From: Macrocystis pyrifera
Lineage: Eukaryota; Sar; Phaeophyceae; Laminariales; Laminariaceae
Length of the DNA: 64,000 nt
Direction: 5' to 3'
Assembly (NCBI GenBank): GCA_031763025.1
Contig: JASSKH010000001.1
Coordinates: 23,747,840 to 23,811,839 of the forward strand
The position numbers were made by a program, and so were the translations under genes. Below, in pieces: positions 11,686 through 22,772 of the stretch (within the stretch, counting starts at the first letter, position 1; every line of letters starts with the position of its first letter). The notes beneath the pieces were generated by a model. The model was not told where the DNA came from, made no database searches, and was given only the letters and a program-made list of their open reading frames with translations.

Positions 11686-13188
11686 GGGCACAGCAGCTAA
11701 AAGCCCTACGGCGGACAACCGGAGGCACCTCCGCCGTGTGTTGCGAGCGGGGGACTTCAAGTCGTACGACATTTATTTGCCGTACGCACTCCACTTCAGA
11801 GGTTGTGGAGGCAGCAGATATGGGGTTATCGCTCAGCGAGGGTACATGTCTGCATGCGAATTCCGCGAGAAGCCGCACGGCCGCCAGCCGTGTGCAACCC
11901 TACCGGGGGGTGTCAGGTGGGGCAAAGTCGCGCGGCATAATAGCCGCGTGCATTCTGCTGCTGTTAAAAAGCGGTGGTAGGAAACGGGCGTGGGGTAATC
12001 GTGGACTGTCTGCAGCAGTACCGAACAACGATGGGGTTTCGTCCGGGTGGCAACAAGCGAGCAGATCTGGGTGTTTCGTCAGCCGGAGCTTCATGCAAGG
12101 TCCGGCAACATCGCGGGGCGGAGGGGGCAGGTCTGGTCATCATGGTGTGATTTCGTAGGAAAGAATGGTGAATTTAATTTTACGATGGATACACCTGTCG
12201 ATCGAAATTATTTTTTTGGTCGAACGTGAGGTCTATTTATTTGCGGCCAGGGTGGAGAAACCGTAGATAGTAGACGATGTATCATCTGGGATTCGTTCTG
12301 GGTGGTATACGTAGCCCTTTTCGCCTGGTAGCTTCGAAATGTATTATCATGTTCAAATCAAACAGTCTTTGTAAATCCGAAAAACTTGTAGTGTTTTTCT
12401 GGTTTAGACAGGACCAGATGGGGCCTGGTAGAAATGAAATGCATACTCGTAGCGGTATGGAGAAATAAGGGTACGCTGATACACCAAAGGGAGGTGAGGT
12501 GTATTGCTGGTATTGGCGGTGGCTACTGATTTTATTGAATTTTGGGGGTATCTTTTATTTTTGGCAGTAGACTACTGCCTGCAAAATAATGGAGGGTGAG
12601 CATATTCATGGTTGATTGGTTGTTCTGCCAACAGTATCATTTTGCGAACACTTGTTCGCATCGGAGAAAAGCGGAACATAAAATATTTTCTGCGAATGAT
12701 CGAATAGTTTTCGTAGCTGGGAGGGCATAAGCTGTTTCGTGTCGACAGCAGTAGCGGCATTTTATTGTTTCTTTATTCGATTATTTGGAGCTACTGGGTA
12801 GCGACTATTATTTTTCGGGTAACTTTAGCGCCAGATAAATTCTAATTTTACAAGTGAAAAAGGACGTATGCTATCTCGCATTACCGTTACGATCTGAGAA
12901 TTTATGACGGGAGTAGGGGGTAAAAGGAGACTTTTGTCCGGGGGAACGGGGTTCTCCGCGATCTCTGGCGTTGTACTTTTCACCTTAGCTTTTATTATTT
13001 TGGCGTGGATATATCGTAATATCGTCTACAATTGCAATATTCTCTGTGGGGGAGAGTGAGAGGTTTTTGCTCACAGGGGTGGGTTTCCTCTTTCTTTTTT
13101 TTATTTTTTTTGTTTGTGGTTGGTTTAGGTCATGGAGTTGTGTGTTGTTGTCTTGGTCCGTAAATGTTACGTAAAGAGTCAGGGAGGG

Positions 13189-13404
13189 TGTTCGTTGTGC
13201 CTCTTTAGCTTGACAGTTACGTGCCGGTTCGGGATGTTGGCATATTGTGCATTATGTGATTCTTGACGTCTGGGTGTTATGGGATGACGCACAATGTCAC
13301 TTCTGCTGTCCCTACCATTGCTGGGAGATAATACAAACGACCTGAATCATCAACTCATCGATTGTCTGGGTGTCTTGACTACTTGTGCTTGGGGCTGACG
13401 AACA
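13189..13404 (+). repeat. 3' LTR of the gag-only element
   Basis: Partner of 11054-11269. The purine tract AGTCAGGGAGGG lies immediately upstream, and the right target-site copy CTCTC follows at 13405-13409. Confidence 0.9.
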
Positions 13405-15251
13405 CTCTCTGTGTCTCTCTCCAGCCCGAGTGACGGTAAACCTACATATGTGGATGGCAGAGCTGCTAAACCACTTCACGATTTACTCCTTCGAGTGGGA
13501 GGACGCTAGCGAGCTACCATTGTCTCCAGTCGAAAAGGATTTTGCGGCGTGTGCAGGAAAGGACTGAATCAATGTTACAGAAGTTAGGGTGAGACAGCTC
13601 TGCCCCTGAGCAGTGGCCAACTACAAATACAGAAGAAGCGCAACGAAGTATGGGCGGGACCACAGGCCGGTGCAGGAGGCCTCATCCAATCCATTACTTA
13701 TATTTCAGGATCCACGGTAGAGAGACAGAATACAACAGTAAAATGGCGATTCAATCGATGGGCCCAAAACTTGGCACAAATAATGGAACCGTCGATGATA
13801 TCGAAATGTCTCGAAATTTGTATCGCAACGAGATCACTTCTTCTTTTCGCTCCCGGAACCTCGGGAGTGGAGTTGGTCGCAACATTTCTTGAGAGCATTC
13901 TATCCACCCGGCAGTAGGATTAGTATTGTTATGCTTGTATGCCCAGATCATTTACAGGTACTAACTCCGCGCAGAATACGTGATATGCTTGTCGACTCAG
14001 CGCGGGGGGAAATACCAGACCAGACTTCCTGTCCGCCTCATCCAATCAAATACTTACTTTAAATTATCCACGGTAGAGGCAGAATACAACAGTAGATACC
14101 CGTTTCTTGAGTCGGCGATCTATCTTAAACACCTTTCACGCCCACTTCAGCCGCCCGGGATCATACATGGCTACTCTACTGGCTCCTCATTCGTGTATTC
14201 TCTCTGCACCCTCACGAAAGCGCATACTCATCGGTCAGCCAGACCAGTCGCGGCGTGTTGTGAATCGCGTCCGCTAATACGCGACCTGCCACGGGGAGAA
14301 GCTGCCTCGGCGACACTACCCATGCCTGACCCCCCCCATTCCATGCCGCCGACGGTGCTTGCGAGCCGTCTACCGGCAGCCACCACGACTACTGCAACAG
14401 CCGTCTTCGCGGTCAAGGCCGTCTTTATGGCTGTTACAGCCGGGACCACGGCTGCCGCGACGGTGGTATCGATCCCCCCACCCCGGCGGCTGCGCCTGCT
14501 TCTTTCGCGAAAAAAGGCTGCAATGGTACGGTAAAGTCACCCCCGGACGAAAGCATTCCATCGAAAAGGACGGTCCACCAAGGTATTTCAGCAAGACCAC
14601 ACTGTCGCAGTTGCGCCCATGAAACCTACCACACAACAAAATAATTCGGCTATCGTCTCTATCGGAACAATATCAACACTGCCATGATCAATGGGCAAGG
14701 GCAATATTTATACATTATATATTTTCATTCCCACTGGCCTCGATATATCGATGGCTAGTTACGTTTGTTGGGGGGTTCCACAAGCACAGGAACGCGTTCC
14801 CATTTTGGGAGTGTATTCTCAAAACTTCCTTCCATGGTTACAGCAAGGAGCCTTCTGCTTCCTGCAGCCCAACCTGTGCCTACCCCGTGAATCCTCGACG
14901 CACCGCTGGTCAGGACAGTAGCTGCTCTTCAACGTACCAAATCCTAGCGCCGCCGTGCTGCAACAACTGACCCTGGCATTGTACGTATCCATAGAAGTCA
15001 CTGATCTATCTACATACTTCAAGTTTATGTATATCGTTTACGAGGATATTGAACGTGGATTACGTTCGACCGACGCGTCATTCAACTTGCACTGGTAGCT
15101 GTATCGTTTTTAGTTACCAAGGCAAGCTTTGTCCGACGTTTCAAGCGTTTCAGTTTGGTGGTGCGATGTGTCTCTAGCGAACTACAGGAAAACAGAATAT
15201 ATGATAGGTATGCAATGTACTGTTGTTCGATAGGTCGACGGTCGCGCGTCT
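13405..15251. other. Spacer between two LTR elements, with a 60-bp spaced duplication
   Basis: GCCTCATCCAATCCATTACTT, ATCCACGGTAGAG and CAGAATACAACAGTA at 13678-13742 recur at 14035-14094 in the same order, so an older duplication is present. ORFs near 13980-14640 on both strands are rich in Ala/Thr or Ser/Arg and match no family I know. No gene is supported. Confidence 0.5.
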
Positions 15252-15507
15252 TGTTCGTTTGGATCGTTCCAGCAGCGACGGTTACAAGTTGTAGAGGATT
15301 ACGTATATCTTCGCAGGCGTTATTATGAATTATGCCGTGTGTTCACGAGGAGAGTTTGAGCACTCCGTTCTCTGCTCCGTTCTCTGCTCCGAGCTACGAG
15401 CTAGGTTCCGCTCTCTCTCCCCTCATCTGTCCTCTAATACAACGATTATGAAGAAACTCATCAGACCACGTGGTGGTCAGGGCATCCAGGGTTGGACTCT
15501 ACGAACA
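15252..15507 (+). repeat. 5' LTR of the Copia element
   Basis: 256 bp, TGTTCGTTTGGATCG to CTCTACGAACA. It contains a short internal direct repeat (CCGTTCTCTGCT twice). The left target copy CGTCT is at 15247-15251. Confidence 0.9.
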
Positions 15508-15552
15508 CACTAGTGCTGTTGAACGTTTGAGGTCTGGTACCAAAAGCCAACG

Positions 15553-16197
15553 ATGCCCTCGAAGGGATCGGCTCAAGAAGAGCGCGACTCTCCAATTGAC
15601 GTTGAAATGCTGCGACGCGAGATCAAGCTGGCGATGGAGAAAAGAGAGGCGTCGATGCTGAACGCCATGAGGGAAATGATGACCGAGTTCATGAGGAACA
15701 ACGGTCGATCGGAGCCAGGCAGCGCTGAAGGCAGCGTTGCTGTAGGAGAAAGTCCAGCAGAGGTAGGAACCACTGCTGTAGGGGAAAGCCCAAGAGGGGC
15801 AGTACCCACTGCTGAAGTACGAGAGACTACTGCTGCTGTTGAAGCAGGCATTGGTCGATCGGAGTCCGGCAGCGCTGAGGGTAGCGCTGCTGTAGGGGAG
15901 AGCCCACAAGGGGCAGTACCCACTGCTGTAAGAGAGATTGCAGCAGAACAAGAGACAAATTTGCGTGAGGGCGCCTCGCCAGATTTGGGAGCAACTGGAC
16001 GCGGAGGAACTGCGCTGCCTGTCGAGGTTGGCCCACCGAGGGGTCATCCAGACCAGCATGGGAGGACAGGAGGATGGGGTGCATACCCTGGCGGTGAGTT
16101 GGGTGGTGGATTTGATCTGCCTCTATCGCGCCATTTGGCCTTCAAACACACTCCTGTGCCATCGTATGGTGGGCTAAAATCTGAGTTCAACCCCTGA
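15553..16197 (+). pseudogene. gag-like ORF of the Copia element
   Basis: Starts MPSKGSAQEERDSPIDVEM and continues with a charged helical stretch (LRREIKLAMEKREASMLNA) like the N-terminus of plant and algal Copia gag proteins. A roughly 45-residue segment (GRSEPGSAEGS.AVGESP.GAVPTA) is repeated internally. After about 15960 another frame (QIWEQLDAEELRCLSRLAHRG) looks at least as protein-like, so a frameshift is possible. No zinc knuckle follows, so the ORF is probably truncated by the deletion that removed the integrase. Confidence 0.6.
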
Positions 16198-16301
16198 ACA
16201 AGAGATGCTCGGTATTACGCCAAAGGAGTTGGTTTCTTGTCTGCTTTCGTGTCGGATCCACCACAGTACATTCCCGTAGGGGAATTAGACACCGAAAACT
16301 C

Positions 16302-16733
16302 GATGGGTTCGTCTCAAGGGGGCGCCGTGGACGCCTCCTCGGTCCCGGCAGGGAGGGCCGAAACACCCGAGACGATGGGTTCGTCTCAAGGGGGCGCCGT
16401 GGAAGCCTCCTCGGTCCCGGCAGGGAGGGCCGAAACACCCGAGATGATGGGTTCGTCTCAAGGGGGCGCCGTGGACGCCTCCTCGGTTCCGGCAGGGAGG
16501 GCCGAAACACCCGAGACTATGGGTTCGTCTCAAGGGGGCGCCGTGGACGCCTCCTCGGTCCCGGCAGGGAAGGCCGCAACACCCGAGACGATGGGTTCGT
16601 CTCAAGGAGGCGCCGTGGACGCCTCCTCGGTCCCGGCAGGGAGGGCCGAAACAGCCGAGACGATGGATTCGTCTCAAGGGGGCGCCGTGGACGCCTCCTC
16701 GGTCCCGGCAGGGAGGGCCGGAAGCGACTCGGG
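16302..16733 (+). repeat. 72-bp tandem repeat, six units, inside the Copia element
   Basis: Units begin GATGGGTTCGTCTCAAGG at 16302, 16374, 16446, 16518, 16590 and 16662. As 72 is a multiple of three, the array stays open in several frames on both strands. The plus-frame unit is MGSSQGGAVDASSVPAGRAE plus TPET. The array occupies the variable linker before the reverse transcriptase. The units are nearly identical, so amplification is recent. Confidence 0.9.
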
Positions 16734-16955
16734 CGCAGCATCAGCCTCCGACACCGGGCAAGGGGACGGTGAGGATCCCCCCGCGGTCCTGTCGGGGAGG
16801 ACCGCACACGAGCTCAGCAGCTGGGGCCGGCTCCCCCCGACAGTACGGGGCCGGACTCGGGGTCAAAGCCAACGCCTGGAGGGTGAACCTGCTGTAAAGG
16901 AGCCGCAGACGCGCTGCTTGCGGCAGCGTACGAGTCGTGGACGAAGCCTGGGAGT

Positions 16956-18628
16956 ATGCTGGATCGTACGCCCTGGACGACGGAGGACGCAGTGGCTTTG
17001 ATGGCCGGAGGACCTGCTGTGGAGAACAAAGGGGAGTTGAGCGTGTGCATGCCGAGTGGTTTCCCGGAAGACGTAGAACCGCCCCCACAGTCCGTAGCAG
17101 ATGTAGAGCGTTCTCAATACACAGCGGCGTGGCACGAGGCCATGAAAATTGAGTTGGACGGTCACAAAACGACCGGTACGTACGAAGCCGCGACACCGCC
17201 AAAAGGGCGGAAACCTGTAGGTGCGAAGTGGTGTTTACCTACAAGACGGATAAGGATGGCTTGATAGTAAAGACAAAGGCCAGACTTGTGGCTAAGGGTT
17301 TTAGCCAGGTGCAGGATGTAGATTATTTTCAAACGTTTGCACTGACTCCCTCGTCAGCGTCAGTTAAAATTCTGGCGGCTGTTGCAAATGAACATGGTTT
17401 AAAGATTTTTCATCTAGACGTCGCACAAGCTTTTGTTCGCGCGAAACTCGACGCCGAGATATACATGAAACTGCCCGGTGGGTGTGGTGACATGTCAGGA
17501 AAGATCGTCCGCCTAAACAGATCACTGTATGGTCTAAAGCAGAGCGGACGGCAGTGGGCCGGATTATTGGTAGAGACCGTGGTAGAGTACGGAATGGAGC
17601 AGTGTAGGTCTGACCCGTGTGTGTTTCGCATGGTTGTGGACGGCAAGGTAGAACTGATCATGGCCGTTCATGTAGATGACATCGTGATCGCAGGATCGGA
17701 TGAGACATGTAGAGATTTCCATGCCGCGCTAGCTATGAAATTTCCCACGAATAACCTTGGCGAACTGACTTGGTACACTGGTTGTGCTTTCAAACGCGAC
17801 TGGGAACTGGGGACATTGGAGATTACGCAGAAGGCGTTCATTGAGAGCATGCTGAATCGTTTTGGTGCTAACTCATCCTCTGATATCCCCGCGACCCCCG
17901 GTGTGGAACTAAGTCCAAGAGAGGAGGGCGAACTTGGAGGAGACTGGCCGTACAGGGAGGCTGTGGGCAGCTTGATGTGACTGTCGACCATGACGAGGCC
18001 GGACATCTCGAACGCTGTGCGTGCTGTGGCGCGCCACTCCCACAACCCAACGGAGAGACACTGGAAGGCAGTTTTGAAGATTATGGCTTACCTCCACGGG
18101 ACCAGGTTTATGGGATTGACTTTGTACGGGGCTCGGGTTTGGATTTGACTGCGTATAGTGATGCTGATTATGCGGATAAGTCGAACGATAGGCGCTCGGT
18201 ATCGGGGACGGTAGTTACCCTAGGGGGTGCGGCCGTCAGTTGGGCAAGTAGCACGCAGAGGTGTGTTACGTTGTCGATAGCAGAAGCAGAGTATGTCGCC
18301 CTGGGTGAAGGGGTGAAAGAAGCTTTGTTTACGGGCGCGGTGTTGTCGTTTATCTGTCCTGAGCTAAGCGGATCATGTGTCCGGGTTTTCGAGGATAACC
18401 AGGGGGCCATAGCGTTGGCTAAAAAACCCTCTTTGTTCTGCTCGGAGTAAACATATCGACGTGCGTTTTCATTTTGTCAGAGAGCTACTTCGTGCTAAGA
18501 AGATCGACATTCAGTTCGTAGCTTCGGAAGAAGAGCAGCACGCGGATATTTTGACGAAATCCCTTGCTGCGACCCCTTTTAAGTCTCATCGTAGGTTCTT
18601 GTTGAATCTGCCTTTGGAGGGTGAGTGA
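16956..18628 (+). pseudogene. Copia reverse transcriptase - RNase H, frameshifted
   Basis: Copies the element RNA and degrades the hybrid. RT begins YTAAWHEAMKIELDGHK, then GAKW. A one-base loss near 17229 shifts frame to VFTYKTDKDGLIVKTKARLV. LDVAQAFVRAKLDAEIYMKLP, SLYGLKQSGRQW and the catalytic HVDDIVIAG follow. GSLM is then broken by TGA at 17978-17980 where Trp is expected, with PDISNAVRAVARHSHNPTERH beyond. A second shift near 18120 leads into RNase H (AYSDADYADKSNDRRSVSG, SIAEAEYVALGEGVKEA) and a third near 18440 into SKHIDVRFHFVRELL and ADILTKSL. One stop and three shifts, so the enzyme cannot be made. Confidence 0.85.
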
Positions 18629-18949
18629 GGGGTATGAGCATTATTCGATGAGTACCATGTTTGAGTGATGCGAGGAATAATTTGTCAGGTCGCCAACCCT
18701 GCGCTACTTTGAGGGGCATGGGGGAGTAGGGCACCGCTTGGCATTTTATTTTCTGGCCATGGTCATCGTTTGGAATGCGGCCGTTGTTTCAATTGCAATG
18801 GTTTGGAGTATACCTGGTATGTGTTATACAGGGGGTTTTGACCCGGTGGCCGGGTTTCCTCCTGCGGGACTGTCGTTGGCTGTTCTTAGGTCCTAGCAAG
18901 TCTTGAATGTCTTTTCGGTCTCGTCACTGCTGTGAAGAGCCAGGGAGGG

Positions 18950-19205
18950 TGTTCGTTTGGATCGTTCCAGCAGCGACGGCTACAAGTTGTAGAGGGTTGC
19001 GTATATCTTCGCAGGCGTTATTATGAATTATGCCGTGTGTTCACGAGGAGAGTTTGAGCACTCCGTTCTCTGCTCCGTTCTCTGCTCCGAGCTACGAGCT
19101 AGGCTCCGCTCTCTCTCCCCTCAACTGTCCTCTAATACAACGATTATAAAGAAACTCATCAGACCACGTGGTGGTCAGGGCATCCAGGCTTGGACTCTAC
19201 GAACA
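18950..19205 (+). repeat. 3' LTR of the Copia element
   Basis: Partner of 15252-15507 with about seven substitutions in 256 bp. Preceded by GCCAGGGAGGG and followed by CGTCA, the right target copy. Confidence 0.9.
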
Positions 19206-19590
19206 CGTCATACTTGAAATACAGCGTTACAGCAGTGCTAGAGTGCCTTGCATTAAATCACTTTCATTTTCCTGCTCAACGCGAAGTAGGAGGTTCTACC
19301 CTCAGCGACTTTCTGGACACGCCGTGAGCACAAGCCAGATGTCCTGGCCCTTCACCCCGCCCTGCACAATACGTCCGTTCGTTTTTGTCGCCCATAGACT
19401 TCTTCAGCATGCCCACGGCTCCATTTTCGTCGATAAACATCGAAGTTGCCACTATAGCAGTACATACCGCCTCACACTTTCGGCGATTGAACAAACACAC
19501 TCAGAATAAATGTCACGTGCATACATACCCATACTAGCCGAGACTCGAACCTCAGCCACAACCGCCACCGCAAGGATATTGGTCTATCGC
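19206..19590. other. Spacer between the Copia element and the TRIM
   Basis: No gene seen. On the minus strand near 19539-19560 there is a B-box-like GGTTCGAGTCTC preceded by a G-rich arm, but no matching A box or cloverleaf. The bases 19586-19590 (ATCGC) are the left target copy of the TRIM. Confidence 0.4.
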
Positions 19591-19884
19591 TGTTCGATGC
19601 ACTCACTGATATGATAGGCCAAACCTGAGTCAGTTAATAGAAGCCCCTCCAGGGTATATCTATATTATCGCTTAGAATACACTAGACAAGGAAGAAAGGG
19701 GGAGAACATGAAGTACACACACAACAAGAAGAAGTAGAACAAGAAGAAGAAGTGAGAAAGCGGCGGACAAGATACGTCCCAACCCGCTGACCGTTCCACA
19801 CAGAAACACGCATATTTCCTGTGCGGAACTCCCAAATACCGTTACACATGAATCCATACACCAAGTACGTGAGCACTCCGAACA
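19591..19884 (-). repeat. LTR of the TRIM (left copy, 3' LTR in element orientation)
   Basis: 294 bp with TGTTCG and CGAACA ends. It contains GAAGAAGTAGAACAAGAAG purine stretches shared with the other LTR. Confidence 0.85.
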
Positions 19885-20443
19885 GCCCCTCTGCTCTCTA
19901 CTTGGCTGCTTGGTGAATGGGATAACCAAACGTCGCTCATGATAAAGTACCATGCCATGATGATAAACCACGATCACCCAAAATCCAAATCCAAGGCATT
20001 GTACTCAAAGATAAGTATATGTCAAGACCACCAATGCCTCAAATCAGAATATCACAAACACAAATATCAAAGTCTCAAATCTCACAAAGAAAGAAACTTA
20101 ATCTTCATATCTCAGAAAATGGTACCACAAGAACAGCCGCTCAAAACCCGAAAAATAATAAATCGGAGAAAACCAAAAATTTACTTCGCGCTCCTGCGCT
20201 ACTAGCCATTTCCGCGGCCTCTGCCGCGGCGTTGCTGACTGCCTCTGCTGCCGCTGTTATCGCCACTCCTGTAGCTCTCCTGGCTCTGTCGACCTCGTTG
20301 TCGCCAGTGCCTCTGCTCGGTTGAGGTCCCTCTGGCCTCTGCATCCGAAAAACTGAAAATCTCTCGCTCGCCCTCGAACGGAAAGTTGCTCTCCCGGCGT
20401 AGCCCCAACCAGCAAGTGCGTCCAACTGAAACAGACGCTAGCG

Positions 20444-20733
20444 TGTTCGATGCACTCACTGATATGATAGGCCAAGCCTGAGTCAGTTCATAGAAGCCCC
20501 TCCAGTGGTATATATATTATCGCTTAGAATGCACAAGACAAGGAAGAAAGGGGGAGAACATGAAGTACACACACAAGAAGAAGTAGAACAAGAAGAAGAA
20601 GTGAGAAAGCGGCGGACAAGATACGTCCCAACCCGCTGACCCTTCCACACAGAAACACGCGTATTTCCTGTGTGGAACTCCCAAATACCGTTACACATGA
20701 ATCCATACACCAAGTACGTGAGCACTCCGAACA
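20444..20733 (-). repeat. LTR of the TRIM (right copy, 5' LTR in element orientation)
   Basis: 290 bp, partner of 19591-19884. Followed by the target copy ATCGC at 20734-20738. Confidence 0.85.
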
Positions 20734-20738
20734 ATCGC

Positions 20739-21073
20739 AGATCCCAATAATAATCAAACTTGTATATGGGCCCCCAATCCATGCTGCTAAACAAAAGTCT
20801 CACGACTCCGCCAAACGTGATGTGGCTGCAGAGATATATACTGGTAGATACAGGGATGTCGATGCTGGATAGGGCACGCTGCTTGTAGATAACGATCTTC
20901 TTATTGCTTCTCCTTATGTGAGTTGAGAGGGAGAGAGCTCGAGTGGGCGAGGGTGGGCTTCGCCGGGAACACAGCTCAGCCCAGATGTTGACCAAAACTA
21001 ACCTGTATGCAGGTGCGGGTCTACGGGGATGTTCCTGTAAAGAAGATTCCCAAACTGTAGCAGAATTTTCTGA
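20739..21073. other. Spacer between the TRIM and the Gypsy element
   Basis: No gene or clear repeat seen in this 335-bp stretch. Confidence 0.4.
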
Positions 21074-21176
21074 TCACAAAGGGGTTTCTAGACGGGTTTC
21101 AGTGAATATTCCCAAAGCCCTGCCTGCAACCATATAAGATTCGCACACGGGTAGTACGTTCTTATACGGTGGATGT
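21074..21176 (+). repeat. Left copy of the direct repeat flanking the Gypsy element
   Basis: TCACAAAGGGGTTTCTAGACG, GAATATTCCCAAAGCCCTG and AAGATTCGCACACGGG recur in order at 25917-26010. The two lie just outside the coding relics on both sides, so they may be worn LTR parts; they could also be an unrelated dispersed repeat. Confidence 0.5.
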
Positions 21177-22772
21177 GCAACTCCATCACATTTTCCCCTG
21201 GTGGAAGTACGGTGGGGCTGAAGGAGCGTAGGCAGGGATCGCGGGGAACGAGGGTGTAGCCGAAGGCGAGGAAGATTTGGCCTTTTGAACGCGATAGCTC
21301 GCACTGCCCGACACCGATGCGGATCTGTCGATAGAGGCGGTTTGCCTGTCGGCGTTGTGTTGGGGTGCCAGACCGGTAGAGTAGGATGCGGCGTCTGGAG
21401 TGTTGTAGGTCTAGTTCCCGCTCCCAGGAAGGGCAAAGCAGTCCGACCCAATGGATTTCGTATATCACTGCGACAACCCCGCCACGGCCTCGAACGAGTT
21501 GGTGGCCCGTGATCTGTTCGACCTCGAGGCGCTCCGGCGGTGATGAGACGTCGTCAGAGGTGACGTGAAAGGGAGGGGATTTGGTGGTGAAGGGGTTGAG
21601 CACGTACTTTGTGTGTCTGATGGTAGGTACTTGGGCATTGGTGTCGGCGGGGCTCCGGCAGGGCTTGCAGCGTTCGACGGAAACACGGCGTTTCGAGCCC
21701 CGCCCCGGTAGGTCAGAGTGTGTGTCGAAGAAGAGGAGTTTGTCGTCGAGGGGTCGGTTGTCGGGAACGTCGGAGGCCGGCACTGGGCCCACGGCGAGAA
21801 TCTTCAACGGTCCAATCCAGTAGAGGGGAAACTTGGTCTTGAGCCCGGTGGTGGCGGTGTTTTTTTGGAACATTGGCGGATAGTGGCCGCGGAGTCTTAG
21901 GCCTATGCCCAGCCGCCCATGGGTGTAAGGGGGTGAAAGGTAAAGGGCGTCCATGATGGGGTTGTTGCGGCGGGCCAGACGTGAAGCGGTGATGACGTGG
22001 TGTTCGCGGACGAGGCAGTAGGCGCGTTGTTGGTGCTCGGTGGCAAGGTTGCAGTAGGTCAGGTGGTCACCGTCCAGGCTCTGATGGCCGCCGCTGTCGG
22101 GGGAGTCGATAACCGAAAGGGGGGGACGCAGAAGGTGTCCATTCTATGTAGATTTCGTTAGGGGCCAGCGCGGTGGAGGCATTGACGGAGTTGTTGTGGC
22201 CTGATTCGACGTACGGTAGCATCTCGTCCCAGCTGTCCTGATGTTCGTTGCTGTCCACGGAGAGCATTTGGGCCATGATGTGGCTGACGCGCTCGACGCC
22301 GCCGTTGGTGCAGGGGTGGTACGACCTTATCTTGATCTTGTGGATGCCAAGACGTTCGTAGATGATGCTGGAGAGCTTCGAAGTAAACTGCAGAGGTTGT
22401 CGGAAATGAGGGTGATGGGGCACCCCCACAGAGGTATGTACTGGTCGATGAGAATGTCGGCGGTGCAGGCGGCAGTGAACTGGGCTGTTGCCACTACGTA
22501 CATGTCTGCGCGATGGCTGCACCGGTCATTGAAGAGGATAAAGTAGGAGTTTCCGCGCGGGGTACGGGGCAGCGGATTGCAGTAGTCGAAGATGACGGTG
22601 ATACCGGGGGCGTTGGGTAGAGGCAGGGAGAGGGTGGACCATCGAATGGTTTGGCGCGAGGTCTGACGGGCCTGGCACTTGATACAGCGCCGGATCTACC
22701 AGCGAACGGAGATGTCCATACCGATCCCCCAGAAAACGCGCGCTGGAATTCTGACCGTACGAGAAACCCCAA
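21088..22772 (-). pseudogene. Gypsy integrase with C-terminal chromodomain, broken
   Basis: Inserts the element DNA; the chromodomain would guide it to marked chromatin. The minus strand shows an HHCC-finger end (IKCQARQTSRQT), then DVIFDY-like core sequence, LISDNLCS with the second Asp, and IRSYHPCTNGGVERVSHIMAQ with the Glu, so the DDE triad can be followed across two frames. Further on, QITGHQLVRGRGGVVAVIYE and IHWVGLLCPSWERELDL match a chromodomain, including the aromatic and WE positions. Frames change at about 22400 and 22080. The chromodomain places it among chromoviruses by established family knowledge. Confidence 0.75.

Larger units (their letters stand above)
11054..13404 (+). mobile_element. 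Non-autonomous gag-only LTR retrotransposon (TR-GAG/LARD-like)
   Basis: Two 216-bp direct repeats (11054-11269 and 13189-13404) with TGTTCG...CGAACA ends enclose 1.9 kb. They are flanked by a perfect 5-bp target duplication, CTCTC (11049-11053 and 13405-13409). A polypurine tract AGTCAGGGAGGG abuts the 3' LTR, and TGGTACCGACGC shortly after the 5' LTR (about 11286) is a candidate primer binding site. The interior holds only a broken gag with zinc knuckles (11304-11685), then A/T-rich DNA with no protease, integrase, reverse transcriptase or RNase H. LTRs differ at about six positions. The polypurine tract and LTR ends match those of the Copia element at 15252-19205, suggesting a related element supplies the enzymes. 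Confidence 0.88.
15252..19205 (+). mobile_element. Ty1/Copia LTR retrotransposon, broken, no recognisable integrase
   Basis: LTRs of 256 bp at 15252-15507 and 18950-19205, starting TGTTCGTTTGG and ending CTACGAACA, differ at about seven positions. Flanks are CGTCT on the left and CGTCA on the right, a 5-bp target duplication with one mismatch. The purine tract GCCAGGGAGGG precedes the 3' LTR. The order is gag-like ORF, six 72-bp repeats, reverse transcriptase, RNase H. Reverse transcriptase followed directly by RNase H and the 3' LTR is the Copia arrangement. I find neither protease nor the integrase HHCC/DDE motifs in the 0.75 kb between gag and RT, so an internal deletion is likely. Stops and frameshifts in pol show it is dead. 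Confidence 0.9.
19591..20733 (-). mobile_element. TRIM-type miniature LTR retrotransposon
   Basis: Direct repeats at 19591-19884 (294 bp) and 20444-20733 (290 bp) begin TGTTCGATGCACTC and end CACTCCGAACA. A perfect 5-bp target duplication ATCGC flanks the whole at 19586-19590 and 20734-20738. The 559-bp interior has no pol. The purine tract AGAGAGCAGAGGGG abuts the LTR at 19885 on the minus strand, so the element reads right to left. Its only minus-strand ORF (20141-20425) is Ala/Arg-rich and matches nothing. The LTRs differ at about a dozen positions including small indels, so it is older than the other two LTR elements. Confidence 0.85.

Noticed and set aside
16285..16807. Minus-strand Arg/Pro-rich ORFs across the 72-bp repeats
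   Set aside because: A unit length divisible by three keeps several frames open; the element reads on the plus strand.
19530..19590. Possible tRNA on the minus strand (GGTTCGAGTCTC)
   Set aside because: Only a B-box-like word; no A box, no acceptor or anticodon stem, and the T stem gives an eight-base loop.
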